Below, piece after piece: positions 1 to 11,908 of a stretch of 64,000 nucleotides of DNA. How positions within the stretch are numbered: the stretch's first letter is position 1; each line of letters starts with the position of its first letter. The stretch comes from Aureococcus anophagefferens (taxonomy: Eukaryota; Sar; Pelagophyceae; Pelagomonadales; Pelagomonadaceae): NCBI RefSeq assembly GCF_000186865.1, contig NW_008705562.1, positions 1,219,192-1,283,191 on the forward strand, read 5' to 3'. The notes beneath the pieces were generated by a model. The model was not told the origin of the DNA and did no database searches. It saw nothing but the letters and a program-made list of their open reading frames with translations. The position numbers and the translations under genes are program-made.

Positions 1-3000
1 GCCTCGGCGTCCGCGCCGATGGCCGCGTAGCGCACGATCGTCGCGGAGAGGGCGCTCGAACTCGCGGCGCAGAGCGCCGTCGGCACGCGCCAGGCGCGGC
101 CGGGGAAGGGCACGAGGCGCGGCGACGCCACGCTGAAGGCCGTCCAGTCGCGGCGCGCGCCCGACGCCTCGAACGCGTCGTCGATGGCCTCTCGCTCCCT
201 CGCCGCCTCCGCGGCGTCGAGCTTCTTCGCCTTGGCGGCGTCGACGGCGGCGCGCTTGCGCGCGTCGTAGGTCTCCGCGGCCTCCGCGCTTTTCGCCGCG
301 GCCTCCGCGGCCGTCTTCTCGCGCGGCGCGAAGTGCTGGTGGTAGAAGGACCGCGCGCGGCTCGCGTCCGCGACCTCGCCGGGCGAGGACGCGACGCAGG
401 TCGCGGCGCCCCAGGCGTAGAGCTCGTGGCGCGCCGTGAGGGCCGCGCTGTGGCGCCAGCCCGCGACGATCTGGGTCACGGGGCACTTCGCGAGCCGGCC
501 GCGGACGACCGCGTACGCGCTCCGGTCCTCGCGGTCCCCGACGCCGAGCTGGCCGTCGCCGTTGTGGCCGCAGGCCAAGACGACGCCCGACGCCGCGAGC
601 ACGAGCGCGTGGCGGCTGCCGCACGCGACGTCCGCGGCGCGCCGCAGGAACTTCTTCGCGAGCTCCGTCGCCGACGCGTTCGCCTTGGGCGTCGCGACGG
701 CCTTGCGCGTGAGCATCTCCGGCGCCCAGCGCCGCGCGCCGTCGCCGAGACCGAGCTGGCCCTTGTCGTTGTTGCCCCAGGCGAAGAGGTCGTGGCGCGT
801 GCCGACGCGCGTGACGACGACGGAGAACTCGAGGCCGCAGGCCACCTTCCAGGCGAAGCGCTTGCGGTGCGCGTCGAGGCCCCGCACGAGCGTCGGCGAC
901 GGCACGTCGTGGGCCGCGCGCCAGGCCGGCGACCGGAGCTCCGCGTCGCGGCCCGGCGACCGGCCGCCGTCGATGCCCAGGCACTCGCGCGCGCCCCAGG
1001 AGAAGACGACGCCCGGGTTCGCGACGCAGACGGCGAAGTGGCCGCCGCAGGCGACGGCGGCGACGCGCCGGCGGCTCAGGCCCCCCGCCTCCACCGCGCG
1101 CGGCGACCCGCGGCGCGGCAGGAGGTCGCCCAAACCGCACTGGCCGCGCCGGTTGTCGCCCCAGGCGAAGAGGCGCCCCCCGGCGCTCAGCGCGACGCAG
1201 AAGTCGGCCCCGGCGCTCAGCGCCGTGAAGGCCACGCGCGTGAAGCCCTTGGGCGCCGGCACGGACGGCTGGCCCGCGGCGCCCGGCTTCGCGCGGGGCG
1301 TCTCGAAGCCTCGGCCCGCGTACTGGGGCCCCGCGGCGCCGAGCGCGCGGCTCCCGCCGTGGGCGCTCACCTCCAGGTCCACCGTCGCCGGCGCCACCAC
1401 AAAGTCGCGGTGCGCCGGCGCGAGGACGTGCGCTTCGCCATCGTGCTTCGCGGCCGCCGCGGACCCCGGCGCGGGCCGGCCGAGCTGGCCGGCGTCGTCG
1501 AGCCCCCAGGTGTAGAGCTCGCCGCGGTCGCTCAGCGCCGCGCTGTGGCTCCGGCCCACGGCCACGTCCCCGAGGCGCCGGCCGCCCCGCCCGAGGTCGC
1601 GGCAGAGGCGCCCGAGCGTCCGCGCCCAGCCGTGCGGGTACGTGTCGTGCGCGTCCGACCTGGGCAGGACAAGAGAGAGATTCAACGTCGCTTCAACGTG
1701 GGTATTCCGCGCGCGCGCGTTCCAAAGAAAGACGTTCATGTCCGAGGCCGTTCCGAGAGATGATCGCTCGTCCAAAAATCAGCCGAAACGAGTGGAAAAC
1801 GGCCGAGAAAGGAGGCTTTGAAGTTGGGAATTTCGCTCTCTTGTGCTGCCCTGCGTCCGACGCCCTGGCGTCGACGTCGACGAGCTCCGCCCGGCTCGCG
1901 AAGCGCTGCGCCGCGAGCTTGGCCGCGCGGTTCGGCAGGGGCCGGCGCAGCGCGAACTCGAGCGCGTGGTGGCCGAGGTGGCGGCCCGCGCCGCGCTGCT
2001 CGCCCTTGCGGATCGTCGACGACCGGCACGCGTCGACGGGCGCGTCCGGGTCGCCCTTGGTGTCGTCGACGGCGTACTCGTTGGCCGTCGGCGAGCTCAG
2101 GTTCGTGTTGCTGCACTTGCAGTGCGCGACCGCGTCCGCGTCCCCGAAATGCTCCGCGAGCGTCAAAAACTCGCGCTCGCGGACGCAGCGCAGCGCGAAG
2201 CGCTCCGCGACGACCATCGCCGCGACGCGCCGTCGACGCGCGTCGCCGCGGCCCGCGGCGCCGCGGCCCATGCCCGCGAGCACCGTCGCGGCGAGCCGCG
2301 CGTCGAGCATCCAGAACCGGAGGAAGCGGCTCCGCGCCCACCGCTGCGCGACGACGGCCGCGCGCCGCAGCTGGCGGAAGCGCCGCACGACGAGGATGCG
2401 CTTCCAATGGGCGCCGAATTTCGTCGAGGCCCTGCGGAGCGCGCGCGCGCGTAAAGCGCGGCGCCACGCTTTCGCCGCGGCGTACGCGGGCCCGCCGGGG
2501 CTCCGCGAGTGGGACCCGCGCCACGCGCAGGCCAGCGTCGTCGCCGCCCGGCGCCGCAGGACCTTCAACCGTAAAATCCGCAGCACCTCGCCCACGATGA
2601 ACACGCGGAGCTTGTCCGCGTGGCGCTTCACGGCGCCCGCGCGCCGCCGGAGCACGAAGCCGCGCGCGAGCGCGGCCGCGCCCCTGGCCGCGAGCTTGAG
2701 CGTGGTACACCGCGCCTTGGCCCGCGTCGCGCGGCTCCAGCGCTGGAGCCGCACGGCCATGGCGCCCCGGCGGCGCGCGGCCGCGCGCCGGAGCTTCCGC
2801 CGCGCCAAGCCCGTGATCGCCGCGCCCGCGCGGCGGTGTTTTGTGATGTAGGCGCGCATGGGCGCGTACTTGACGAGGGCGACGACGAGCCCGAGGCCGT
2901 TGCGCACCTTGACGTAGACGCGGCGCTGCTCGCGCGCGCGCTGCATCGCGGCGAGCCGCGTCGCGCAATTCGCGAAGATCGCCGTCGCGTCGTCTAAACG

Positions 3001-5829
3001 CCGCTCGAGCGACGCCGCGAGCGGGCTCGACAGCATGACCAGCGTGCGCCCCAATTGGGCCTCGCCGCGCCGCGCCGCCTCCTTGGCCTCCGCCGCGAGG
3101 CCCGGGTCGCAGAGGAGCGCGTCGAGGAGCCGCTTCGCCCGCTCGCGGCGCTCGCCCGCGTCGTCGTCGGCGACGACGAGGGGGAACGCGCGGCTGTAGA
3201 CGCCGAGCCCCCGCGCGGCGATGGCGTACTTGGCGTAGAAGCGGTCGTGGGGCATGCGCCAGCGGAGGCCGATCTTCGTCAGCGTCGCGAACTCGGGCAC
3301 CGCGAAGCGGTCGAAGAGCTGCTTGCCGACGTAGCTCGGCTCGAAGAAGTCCCGGGCCAACTCCGGGTCCTTGTCGAAGAGGCGCTGGGGCGCCGCGCGC
3401 GTGCATAGCACGTGCGTCGCCAACGGGCGGCCCGTGCCCCGGCTCAGGCCGCCGAGCTGCGATAAACCGCCGTAGAGCGCGTCGAGCTGGCTCCGGAAGC
3501 TCGCGATCGCCGACGCGCGGCCCTGCTCCTTGGCGTGGACGAAGCGCACGGCGCCGCAGGCCGCGAGGTCGCCGAGGGTGAGCCAGGGGCAGGCCGCCTC
3601 GTCGACGTCGCACTCGGCGAACAGGGCCCGCACGAACGGCCGCGTCGACGTCTCGAGCGCGGCCACGGCCGCCGCCGGCGCGGCGACGCGCGCGCGCCGC
3701 AGGAGGTCGTGGACGTCGTAGGACACGTCGCCGCCCGTGTGCTTGACCGTGAAGGACGTCGCCGCGCGCTGGCGCCGGCCCGGCTCGAAGGACGGCGACG
3801 CGCCGTGCGCGGCGACGACGGCCGCGAGCGCGCGCGCGTCCGTCTCGCCGAGCGCGGCCGCGGACGCGTCCACCGTGCCCAACAAGCTCGCGGGGCCGCC
3901 CAGGAGCAGGTCCAGGACGTCGGCGTTGGTCTGGACCGCGGGGAACTTGGTCGTGGACACGTCGAGGCCCTCGTCGTCGTAGAGCTTGAGCTCGTCGGAA
4001 AAGGTCGTCTCCGCGTAGTAGGCGTGGTGCCGCTCCGCCGCGGCGTTGTGGAGCAGCTCGTCGAAGAAGTTGCGCCCCCCCGCGCCCTTGGCCGCGTCGT
4101 CGAAGCCGCACGCGTCGAGGACGTAGACGTCGGACGGGGCCCGCGCGGCCTCGCGGCACTCGCCCGACGCGCGCTTGACGACCCAGGTCACGAGGCGACC
4201 GTAGAGCGCCTTGATGAGGCCGTCGCGCGCTGTCTCGGCGTCGGAAGGCCTAGCGGGCACCCTCTTGCCGACGCCCGCGGACGACGCGCCGGACGCGACG
4301 TCCAAAACGCGGCAGAGGAACGCGTCGCGCAAAACGCCGCCGTCGACGCCCAGCAGCTCCGCGGCGTCGGCGGCGCGCGTCTTGCTCGCGGCCGTCTCGC
4401 GGTACTTGGCCTCGTCGCCGCCGCCGAACTCGACGTCGCCCAAAGCTAGGATCGCCGCTAAAAGGCCCGCGACGCCCTCGGCGAACGAGTCGCGCACGCC
4501 CGTCGGCCGTTTCGACTTGGCGTCGCCGTCGCGCGCGACGACGCCGTAGGCCGCGGAAAGAGCGGCCCAGTCCGCCGCGGCGTCGTCCGTCGCGTCCAAA
4601 AGCCGGTAGCCCGCCTTGTCCCTGGCGTCGCGGAGCCGGAGCGCCGCGCGCTCCGACGGCGACTCGACGCCGCCGGCGAGCCAGTGGAGCGCGTGGAAGT
4701 TGCCGTCGGCGGCGCCCTCGGCGTCGCCGGGCGACCGCGCGACGCGCGCGACCTCCAAGCCATAGATCTCGCAGGACCCGCCGGCCACCAAAGCCTCGCG
4801 GCGCGGGCCGGGCCGCACGGCGAGGCGGTACATCGTCGCGCCGCGGCTCGCGTTCGCGTTGCGGCCGCTCCGGGCGCAGGAAAAGGCCTCGACGAGCGTC
4901 GGCGTCGACAGCAGCTTCTTCGCCGCGCGCGCTTGAGATGATGAGAACCCTCTTGCCTCCGGGCCGGAGAAGAAGAGCGGGTTCGCCGCGCGGCCGAGCG
5001 GCGCGGCCCACGCCTGCGTCGCGTCGTCGCGCCGCGCGGCGACGAGCGCGTCCCCGCCGAGCCGCGACGTCGTCGGCCCCGCGGCCGCGACGCCGAGGAA
5101 GCTCGGGTCGCCGAAGGCGATCGCGGCGAACTCGAGTGCGAGCTTCGCGGACTCGGACTTGCCGCTGCCCGACTCGCCGACGAAGCTGAGCAGCTGCGGC
5201 GCGCGGAGCTCGAACGCGCGGCGGACCGCGTCCGCGACGGCGTCGTAGAGGTGGGGCTGCTCCGCCTCCGCGGCGTCGCCGGCCGGCGGCGGAAACCGGC
5301 CTTTGCGCCGGTCCGCGCCGGGCGTCCGGTACCGGGGCTTCGCGGCGCCGCCGGCGTCGTCCCGCGCGCCCGCGGCGCGCGGCCCGGACCGGCGCTGCAT
5401 CTGCAGCAGGCCGAAGTTCGACTCGCTCCGCGGCGCCCCGGGCCCGTTCGGGTTCAGGAAGACGAGGGGCCCGTCGCGGCGGCCCGCGTAGGTCCAGTAC
5501 TCGCCCGCGACGTGGCGGCCGTGCGCGGCCGAGACGACCGAAGGCGCGTTGCAGTGCGTCGCGCGCGCGAGCTCGCTCAGGTTCCTGCGCGACCCGCTGC
5601 GCAGGCGCGAGTTCGACGGGAGCACGTCGGCCTCCCTCTTCGCGATGGTCATCTTCGGCTCGTCCACCGTTTCCAAGGTCAGCTCGCCGCCGTTGCGCGC
5701 GACGACGCGGCACGGCACGTACTCGGGCCGGCCGCACGTGCCGCCGAGGCGCTTCTTGTAGAACTCGCCATCCGTGAGGGGGAAGGGGTTCTTGAGCCAC
5801 ACGAGGTTCGCCTCGGACGCGGCGTCCAT
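1..5829 (-). CDS. Unconventional myosin fused to C-terminal RCC1 repeats (3' end off the window)
   Basis: An actin-based motor joined to an RCC1-type beta-propeller. Exon 1 is 5829-1862 and exon 2 is 1659 to beyond base 1, separated by a family B introner. Visible protein is about 1875 residues. The head has the P-loop GESGSGKSES near residue 216, a switch I-like NANASRG, a divergent switch II (DACGFD for DIxGFE), and a converter region followed by arginine-rich IQ-like helices. After the intron, RCC1 blades recur, for example LFAWGDNRRGQCGLGD, LFAWGNNDKGQLGLGD and VLACGHNGDGQLGVGD. The degenerate switch regions suggest slow or altered ATPase activity (inference). It shares a 240-bp divergent promoter with the kinesin at 6070. 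I cannot assign a myosin class. The start is the first ATG of the open frame. Confidence 0.85.
1660..1853 (-). mobile_element. Introner family B, copy B1 (intron of the myosin gene)
   Basis: A 194-bp element flanked by the duplication CGTCCGAC (1652-1659 and 1854-1861). In gene sense it starts CAGGGCAGCACAAGAG and ends CTTGTCCTGCCCAG, so the ends are inverted repeats differing at position 2. The intron is 1861-1660 (202 nt): its GT is the start of the duplication and its AG closes the element. Removing it joins ARA-SDAHD in frame. Confidence 0.93.
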
Positions 5830-6069
5830 CGAGCTTGACGGCGTCCGATGGCAGCCACAGAGAGCAGCCTCACAGTTCCTGTTACGGCGCGCTGCGGGGG
5901 TTGTGATACGTTGACATAAAGATCATCACGGTCGCACGGGCAGCCCCTCTGATTCAACAAAGCGCCGCTTGAAAGCCGAGCGTCGAGCACCACTGTTAGC
6001 TCGCGCGCGCGCTCGGCGCCTCGCCGCCGACGCGTGCGCGTCGCGCGCCGCTGCGCCGGAGGCAGCGCC
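5830..6069. promoter_or_regulatory. Divergent promoter region, myosin and kinesin
   Basis: 240 bp between two start codons on opposite strands, locally richer in AT than the genes. It contains TACGTTGA at 5907-5914, an octamer also found upstream of the patatin gene and between CFAP91 and ALG12. No TATA box is evident. That both genes are co-regulated is inference. Confidence 0.5.
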
Positions 6070-9000
6070 ATGGCGCCGAAGGAAGACACGGTGCGCGTGG
6101 CAGTGCGCATCCGGCCGCTCAACAAGATCGAGCTCAACGAGAAGAACGCGGCGATCTTCGAGGAGGCGAGCGGCAACACGGTGCGCGAGCTCGACGAGAT
6201 CGAGGGCACGAAGCCGGACCGCTTCTACGACTTCGTCTACGGCGACGACAGCACGAACCGCCAGGTCTACGAGGACGTCGCCGCGCCCATCGTCAAGCTC
6301 GCGGTCGAGGGCTTCAACGGCACGGTCTTCGCGTACGGCCAGACGAGCAGCGGCAAGACCTGGTCCATGATCGGCAACGACGAGAACCCGGGCATCATGC
6401 CCCAGTCCATCCGCGGCCTCTTCGAGGACCTGGGCAACCGCGAGGGCATCAAGGAGTTCTTGGTGCGGGTCTCGTACATGGAAATCTACAACGAGGAGAT
6501 CAAGGACCTGCTGGGCACGGCGCACCCGCCCGGGGGCCTGAAGATCGCCGAGGACCCCAACCGGGGCTGCTTCGTGCGCGACCTCACGGAGGAGGTCGCC
6601 ACGGACGCCGCGTGCATCAAGTCGATCTTGGCGCGCGGCGAGAAGGCGCGGTCCTACGGCTTCACGGAGATGAACGCGAACTCGTCGCGGTCCCACGTCG
6701 TCTTCAAGATGATGATCGAGACGAAGATCGGCCACAGCCCCGTCTGCTCGTCCTGCATGTACCTCGTGGACCTCGCGGGCAGCGAGCGGCAGAAGAAGAC
6801 GGCGGCGACGGGCCAGCGGCTCAAGGAGGGCAACGCGATCAACAAGAGCCTGCTCGCGCTGGGCGCGGTCATCTCGAAGCTGAGCGAGGGCAAGAAGGGC
6901 ACGGGCCACATCCCCTACCGCGACTCGAAGCTCACGCGCATGCTCTCGTCCGCGCTCGGCGGCAACTCCAAGACGGCGATGATCGCGGCGATCTCGCCCG
7001 CGGAGCGGAACCGCGACGAGTCCCAGTCGACGCTGCGCTTCGCGTCGCGGGCGAAGCGCATCGTCAACTGCGCGAAGAAGAACGAGATCAAGGACAACGA
7101 GTCGATGATGGTCCGCATGACCGCGGAGCTCGAGGACCTGAAGACGAAGCTCAAGGAGATGAAGGAGCGCGACCTCGAGGCGAACGCGAACCTGGTCGAG
7201 GAGAAGAAGAAGCTCGACGAGGACAAGGCCAAGGTCGAGGAGGAGGGGGCGACCTTCGCGAAGATCGTCACGCTCTCCGCGGCGGCGGCCAAGGTCAAGG
7301 ACGTCGAGACGTCGCGGAAATTGCAGAAAAACCTCACGGACTTCGCCAAGGGCCGGCGCCGCGCCCAGTCCGTCATGATCGAGAACACGAAGCTCGCGGC
7401 CGACGCGGGCGTCCTCGCAGCCGAGGAGGAGGCCGCCGAGGGCGGCGACGACGACGAGGGCCACCGCCGCGTCTCGGGCGTGTCCATCGTCGGCGACGAC
7501 GAGGAGGCCGAGACCATGAGCGCCGCCCAGCTCGAGGCCGCCGACGTCGAGCTCAAGCGCACGGAGGCCGAGGCCGCCGCGTTCCGGGAGGAGAAGGACG
7601 CGCACGCGGCCGCGCTCAATGACCTCAAGCTCAAGAAGGACACGATCGTCGAGGAGACGAATTTGCTGCAGCACCAGCTCATGGCCGCCAAGGCGAGCCT
7701 CCTGCGCGCGGAGACGGAGCAGGACCGCGAGCACAAGCTCTGCAAGTCGTTCCAGCAGTCGTACGACGCGAACGTCGCGGAGATCAAGAAGTCCAAGCCC
7801 GCGATCGAGGCCTGGGCGAGGGAGGCCGCCGAGGCGCGGAAGCGCGTGGAGGCGCTAGACCGCGAGCTCTCGTCCCTGCGCGTCGAGGCGTCGTCGGCCC
7901 ACGAGCGCCTGGAGCACTTGACGGACGAGGTCCGGACGCAGACCGCCGAGGTCCGCGGGTTCTCGAGCGCGATCCGCGCCTGCGAGGAGCGGGCGAACGC
8001 GGCCAAGAACAAGATCGACACGCTCAAGGCCGCGAAGCACCGCATCTCCGAGGAGCTCGCCGAGCTCAAGGACGCGGACGCGGAGCTCGCGGACGACTTG
8101 GAGCGGAAGCTGAAAAAACAAAAACTCCTCGAGATGCAGTGCGACACGGCGCGCGAGGAGAAGCGGGGCTTCACGGCGACCATCTCCGCCACGGAGCAGA
8201 CCGTGAACAAGATGGCGCAGACGCGGCGGGAGATGGAGCACCGCACGGACGAGGCCGAGACGACCGTCGCGCGGTGCCGCGACGACGAGCAGAAACTCAA
8301 GGCGCGCGTCGGCGACCACGACCGCGACATGACCATGGCCATCCGCGGCTCCGAGGCCGCCGTCGCGCGGCTCCAGCAGGAGATCGAGGACCTCGAGACG
8401 CACGTGTCCCGCGAGTACCACGACGAGCACGAGTACGACGCGGTCGTCGAGGCCATCAACCACGGCGAGCGCATCGGCACGTCGGACGTCGCGGACCCCC
8501 ACCTCAGCGCCAAGCTCCTGGACCTGGGCCACCTCGCGGACGGCGCGGAGCGCGCGGCCGCGGCGCACGACGCGCTCGCGGCGCGCGCGCGGGGCCTCGA
8601 GGCCGCCGCGGCCCAGCGCGAGCTCGACGCGACGGACCGCCGCGGCGCCGCGGACCGCGAGATCGACCGCCTCACGCACGCCGCGGAGCGCGCCGAGGCG
8701 ACGTGCCGCGAGCTCCGGACGCAGCTCGCCGCGAACCAGCGGCGCTGCGACGACGAGATCCACGCGATCGGCCTCGACCTCGAGGCCGAGTACGACCGCG
8801 CGGCGGAGTGCTCGCGCACGGCCGCCGAGGCCGAGGCGCAGACGCGCGAGGCGACCAAGCGGGCCGCGGAGTGCGCCCGGCGCGCGGAGCAGGCGCGCGC
8901 GCGCGAGAGCGCGGCCATCGAGCGCTCGGAGCAGGCCACCTGGGACCTGGCGACGCTCGAGAAGCAGGTCGCCGCGTCGCACGCGTCCTTCGACCACGCG

Positions 9001-11747
9001 GCCAAGGAGTGGGCCGCGTCCAAGGCGCGCATCGAGGATTTGGGGCGCCGCGAGGTCGACATGCAGCAGCGGCTCAACGAAGCGCTCAAGGCCAAGAGCG
9101 ACGCCCTCATCGCCGGCGGCCGCGCCGCCGAGGAGCACGCCAAGGTCTCCTCCGCCGTCGCCGCCATCAAGGCCGAGGTCGGCGTCTGGCACCGCCGCGC
9201 GGCCGAGGCGCAGGAGAAGACGCGGTCCGTCGAGGCCCAGCTCAAGGAGCTCCAGACCCACGCGCCCCCGGCCGTCGACGAGTCGGAGCGCGCCCGCCTC
9301 GGCGACATCGACGACGCCGACGTCGAGGAGACGCGCGCGAGGGCCGACGCCGCGGAGCGCGACCTCGCGGAAGTACGTGAAAACCACAAAAAGCGCGAGC
9401 GAGCGTCCGGGGACCTCGCCGGGCGCCTCGCGGCCCTCGACGCCGCGGGGCGCAAGGCCGACGAGGACTTGACGGCCAAGGCCGACGGCATCCGCCGCCT
9501 CGAGCGCGCGATCCGCGACGCGCACGGCCTCGCGGCCGCGCGCGCCGAGGCCTCGGCGAAAGCGCGGGAGAACCTCGACAAGCAGAAGCTCGCGCGCGCG
9601 GACCAGAAGCGCCGGCTCGACGAGGCCCACGCCGAGGCCGACGCCCTCGCCGCCGAGCTCAAGGCCTGCCGGCGGGCCACCGCGCGGCTCGTCGAGGAGA
9701 CGCACGACGCGCGGCGCACTGTGCCGAATTCAACCACTGGTTTGGGTGGTCCTGACCAAACTTCAGAATTCTCTAGCCTGGTCAAATCGAAGTCGATTCG
9801 GCTGATTTTTAGACGAATCGATTGCTCTCGTCGAGTTCTCGAAGCACGGCCGAAGAGATTTTGTCGAAACGGTCGCATACGCGCACATTGAAGTCGGGTT
9901 GAAGATTTGAATTCGGCACAGGCGGCGCGAGGAGCGCGAGCTGGACGCGGAGCACCGGCGCAAGGAGGCGGAGCTCCTGGCGTCGCGGTCCAACGAGGAC
10001 CTGCGCCAGGAGATGGAGACGCTGGGCGAGGCGCTCGCGGGCCTGCGGTCGCAGCCTGTGTGCACATCAACCACCGGTTTGGGACGTCCCGACGAAACTT
10101 CAGAATTCTCTCGCTCGGTCACATCGACGTCGATTCGGCTGAGTTTTGGACGAATCGATCGCTCTCGTCGAGTTCTCGAAGCACGGCCGAAGAGATTGCG
10201 TCGAAACTGTCGCGCACGCGCACATTGAAGTCGGGTTGAAGATTTGACGTCCACGCAGGTCGCAGCTCGCGCTCGCGGCGGGCGACGACTACGAGCTCGA
10301 GGGCGACGACGGCGAGCTCGACGAGTCCAAGGTGCTCGAGAAGGCGTTGGCGCCCCTGCGCGAGAAGCTCGATCTGACGTGTCATGAGACGAAGGCCCTC
10401 CAGGAGGAGGCGAACAGGCTCCGCGCGGAGCTCCGGGACACGGTGCACCTCGAGGCGGAGATCGACGCGCTGCAGGACGAGACGAGCCGCGTCGGCGCGA
10501 AGCGGCAGGCGGCGCTGGCCAAGCTCGCGTCGTCGAAGCAGCACATCTTCGCCCTCGAGGAGGCCAAGGCCGCCAAGGAGCGCGAGCGGACGCGCGCGGA
10601 GGCGCAGCTCGAGGCCGCGGAGCTCGAGGCGAGCCATCAGGCCGAGATCTTAAAACACGAGCAGGACAAGGCCGAGCGCTGGAAGGAGCAGACGGCGGAG
10701 AGCCTGCGGGACGCGGCGGCGGCGGAGGCGTCGAAGCACGCGGCGCTCGCGGCCATCGCGGACCTCGACCGCGCGGAGGCGGAGCGGTCCGCGCGCGCGG
10801 CCGCGGACGCGGGCGTCCCCGACGGCGATCTAGAGTTGGAGGCCATCAAGGGCGACTACCACGAGGCCATGGAGGCCTGGGCGGCGTCCCACGACTCGCT
10901 CCTCGTCAGCAAGCACGCGCGCGCGCGGACCGAGCGAGAGCGCGAGGCGAACGCCGCGGAGAAAACGGAGCTCGAGGCCAAATGGGCCGACGAGGCGCGC
11001 GCGCGGGCCCGGGAGCTCGACGCGCTCCAGAAGTCCCTCGACGAGAAGCGCGCGGAGCTCGGGCGCCTGCGGTCGACGCTCGGCGAGTTCGAGGCGCGCG
11101 CGGCCGCGCCCGAGGCCGCGCCGGCGCCGCCCGAGGAGCAGGCGAAGCTCGCGGCGCTCGCCAAGACCGTGGAGAGCGCCGCGGACCTCATCGACGACGC
11201 GCGGCGCCGCGACCTCGCGGACCAGCGCACGCTCGACGAGCTCGACCGGCGGACCGAGGCCGGCGCCGCGCGCAACGAGGCTTTGAAGGCCGAGCTCGGC
11301 GACCTCGAGGCCGAGCTCGCGGCCGCCGAGGCGGAGCTCGCGGAGTACCGCAAGACCGACGTCTACGAGGTCACGCGCGACGAGTACATCTCGACGCTCC
11401 GCGGGCCCGACGCCGCGACGCCCGCGCGCAAGCTGCCGACGCGGGCCGCGAAGCCGTCCGTCGCGTCCGTCCGCGCGACGCCGCGGCCCCGGCCCGCCGG
11501 CGGCCGCCGCAGCCGCGACTCGCCGCTCACCATCGACATGCTCCGCACGCCCAAGGCCCGCGAGGTCCACGAGTCGCCGCGCGAGAGCCCCCGGTCCAGC
11601 CGCCGCGCGTCGCCGCGCGACTCGCCGCGCGACTCGCCGCGCGACTCGCCGCCGACGCTGCCCCCGGCGCCGCGCGGCGTCGTCGACGACGAGGAGGAGA
11701 GCGGCTCCGACGACGGCTCCGTCGAGGGCGGCGACGGGGGCGTGTGA
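6070..11747 (+). CDS. Kinesin, CENP-E (kinesin-7)-like, with long coiled coil
   Basis: A plus-end microtubule motor, 1751 residues from exons 6070-9710, 9922-10047 and 10259-11747. The N-terminal motor begins VRVAVRIRPLNK and has the P-loop GQTSSGKT (about residue 92), switch I NANSSRSH and switch II DLAGSE, all intact. About 1200 residues of charged coiled coil follow, then a basic tail with SPR repeats (SPRDSPRDSPRDS) that could be proline-directed phosphorylation sites. N-terminal motor plus very long coil fits kinesin-7/CENP-E; kinesin-4 or -15 is less likely. Both introns are family A introners, and splicing them restores heptad-like sequence (DARREERELDAEH and GLRSQLALAAGD). The chosen ATG has a good context (gcgccATGg); an upstream GTG in frame is ignored. 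Confidence 0.9.
9719..9921 (+). mobile_element. Introner family A, copy A1 (kinesin intron 1)
   Basis: A 203-bp element with 15-bp perfect inverted ends CTGTGCCGAATTCAA and TTGAATTCGGCACAG. It is flanked by GCGGCGCA (9711-9718) and GCGGCGCG (9922-9929), a duplication with one mismatch. The frame-restoring intron is 9711-9921 (211 nt) with GC-AG ends: codon GC|G is rebuilt and the coiled coil reads through. Confidence 0.92.
10056..10258 (+). mobile_element. Introner family A, copy A2 (kinesin intron 2)
   Basis: A 203-bp element, clearly a sister of the A1 copy 126 exon bases upstream. Its ends are CTGTGTGCACATCAA and TTGACGTCCACGCAG (12 of 15 positions pair). The perfect 8-bp duplication GTCGCAGC lies at 10048-10055 and 10259-10266. 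The intron 10048-10258 (211 nt) has GT-AG ends, with GT from the duplication and AG from the element. Confidence 0.95.
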
Positions 11748-11908
11748 GTAAGAAAAAAGATCCTTCCGTGGCGGTACGGAGCTGTGTTGAGGGTCGGCGA
11801 TCGCGCCTCGGCTGATCCGCTGATCCGCGTTCGGGTCGAGTTTTGAGCGATTTTGCCTTAGCGAGTCCAAGAGCTGAGGCGACGCCCCAGTGAACACGCG
11901 CGCCGAGT

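Noticed and set aside
333..1763. A 476-codon open frame on the plus strand
   Set aside because: It is Arg/Ala shadow of the RCC1 exon on the minus strand; the minus frame shows repeated WGxNxxGQxGLGD blades. GC-rich DNA gives long antisense frames throughout this window.
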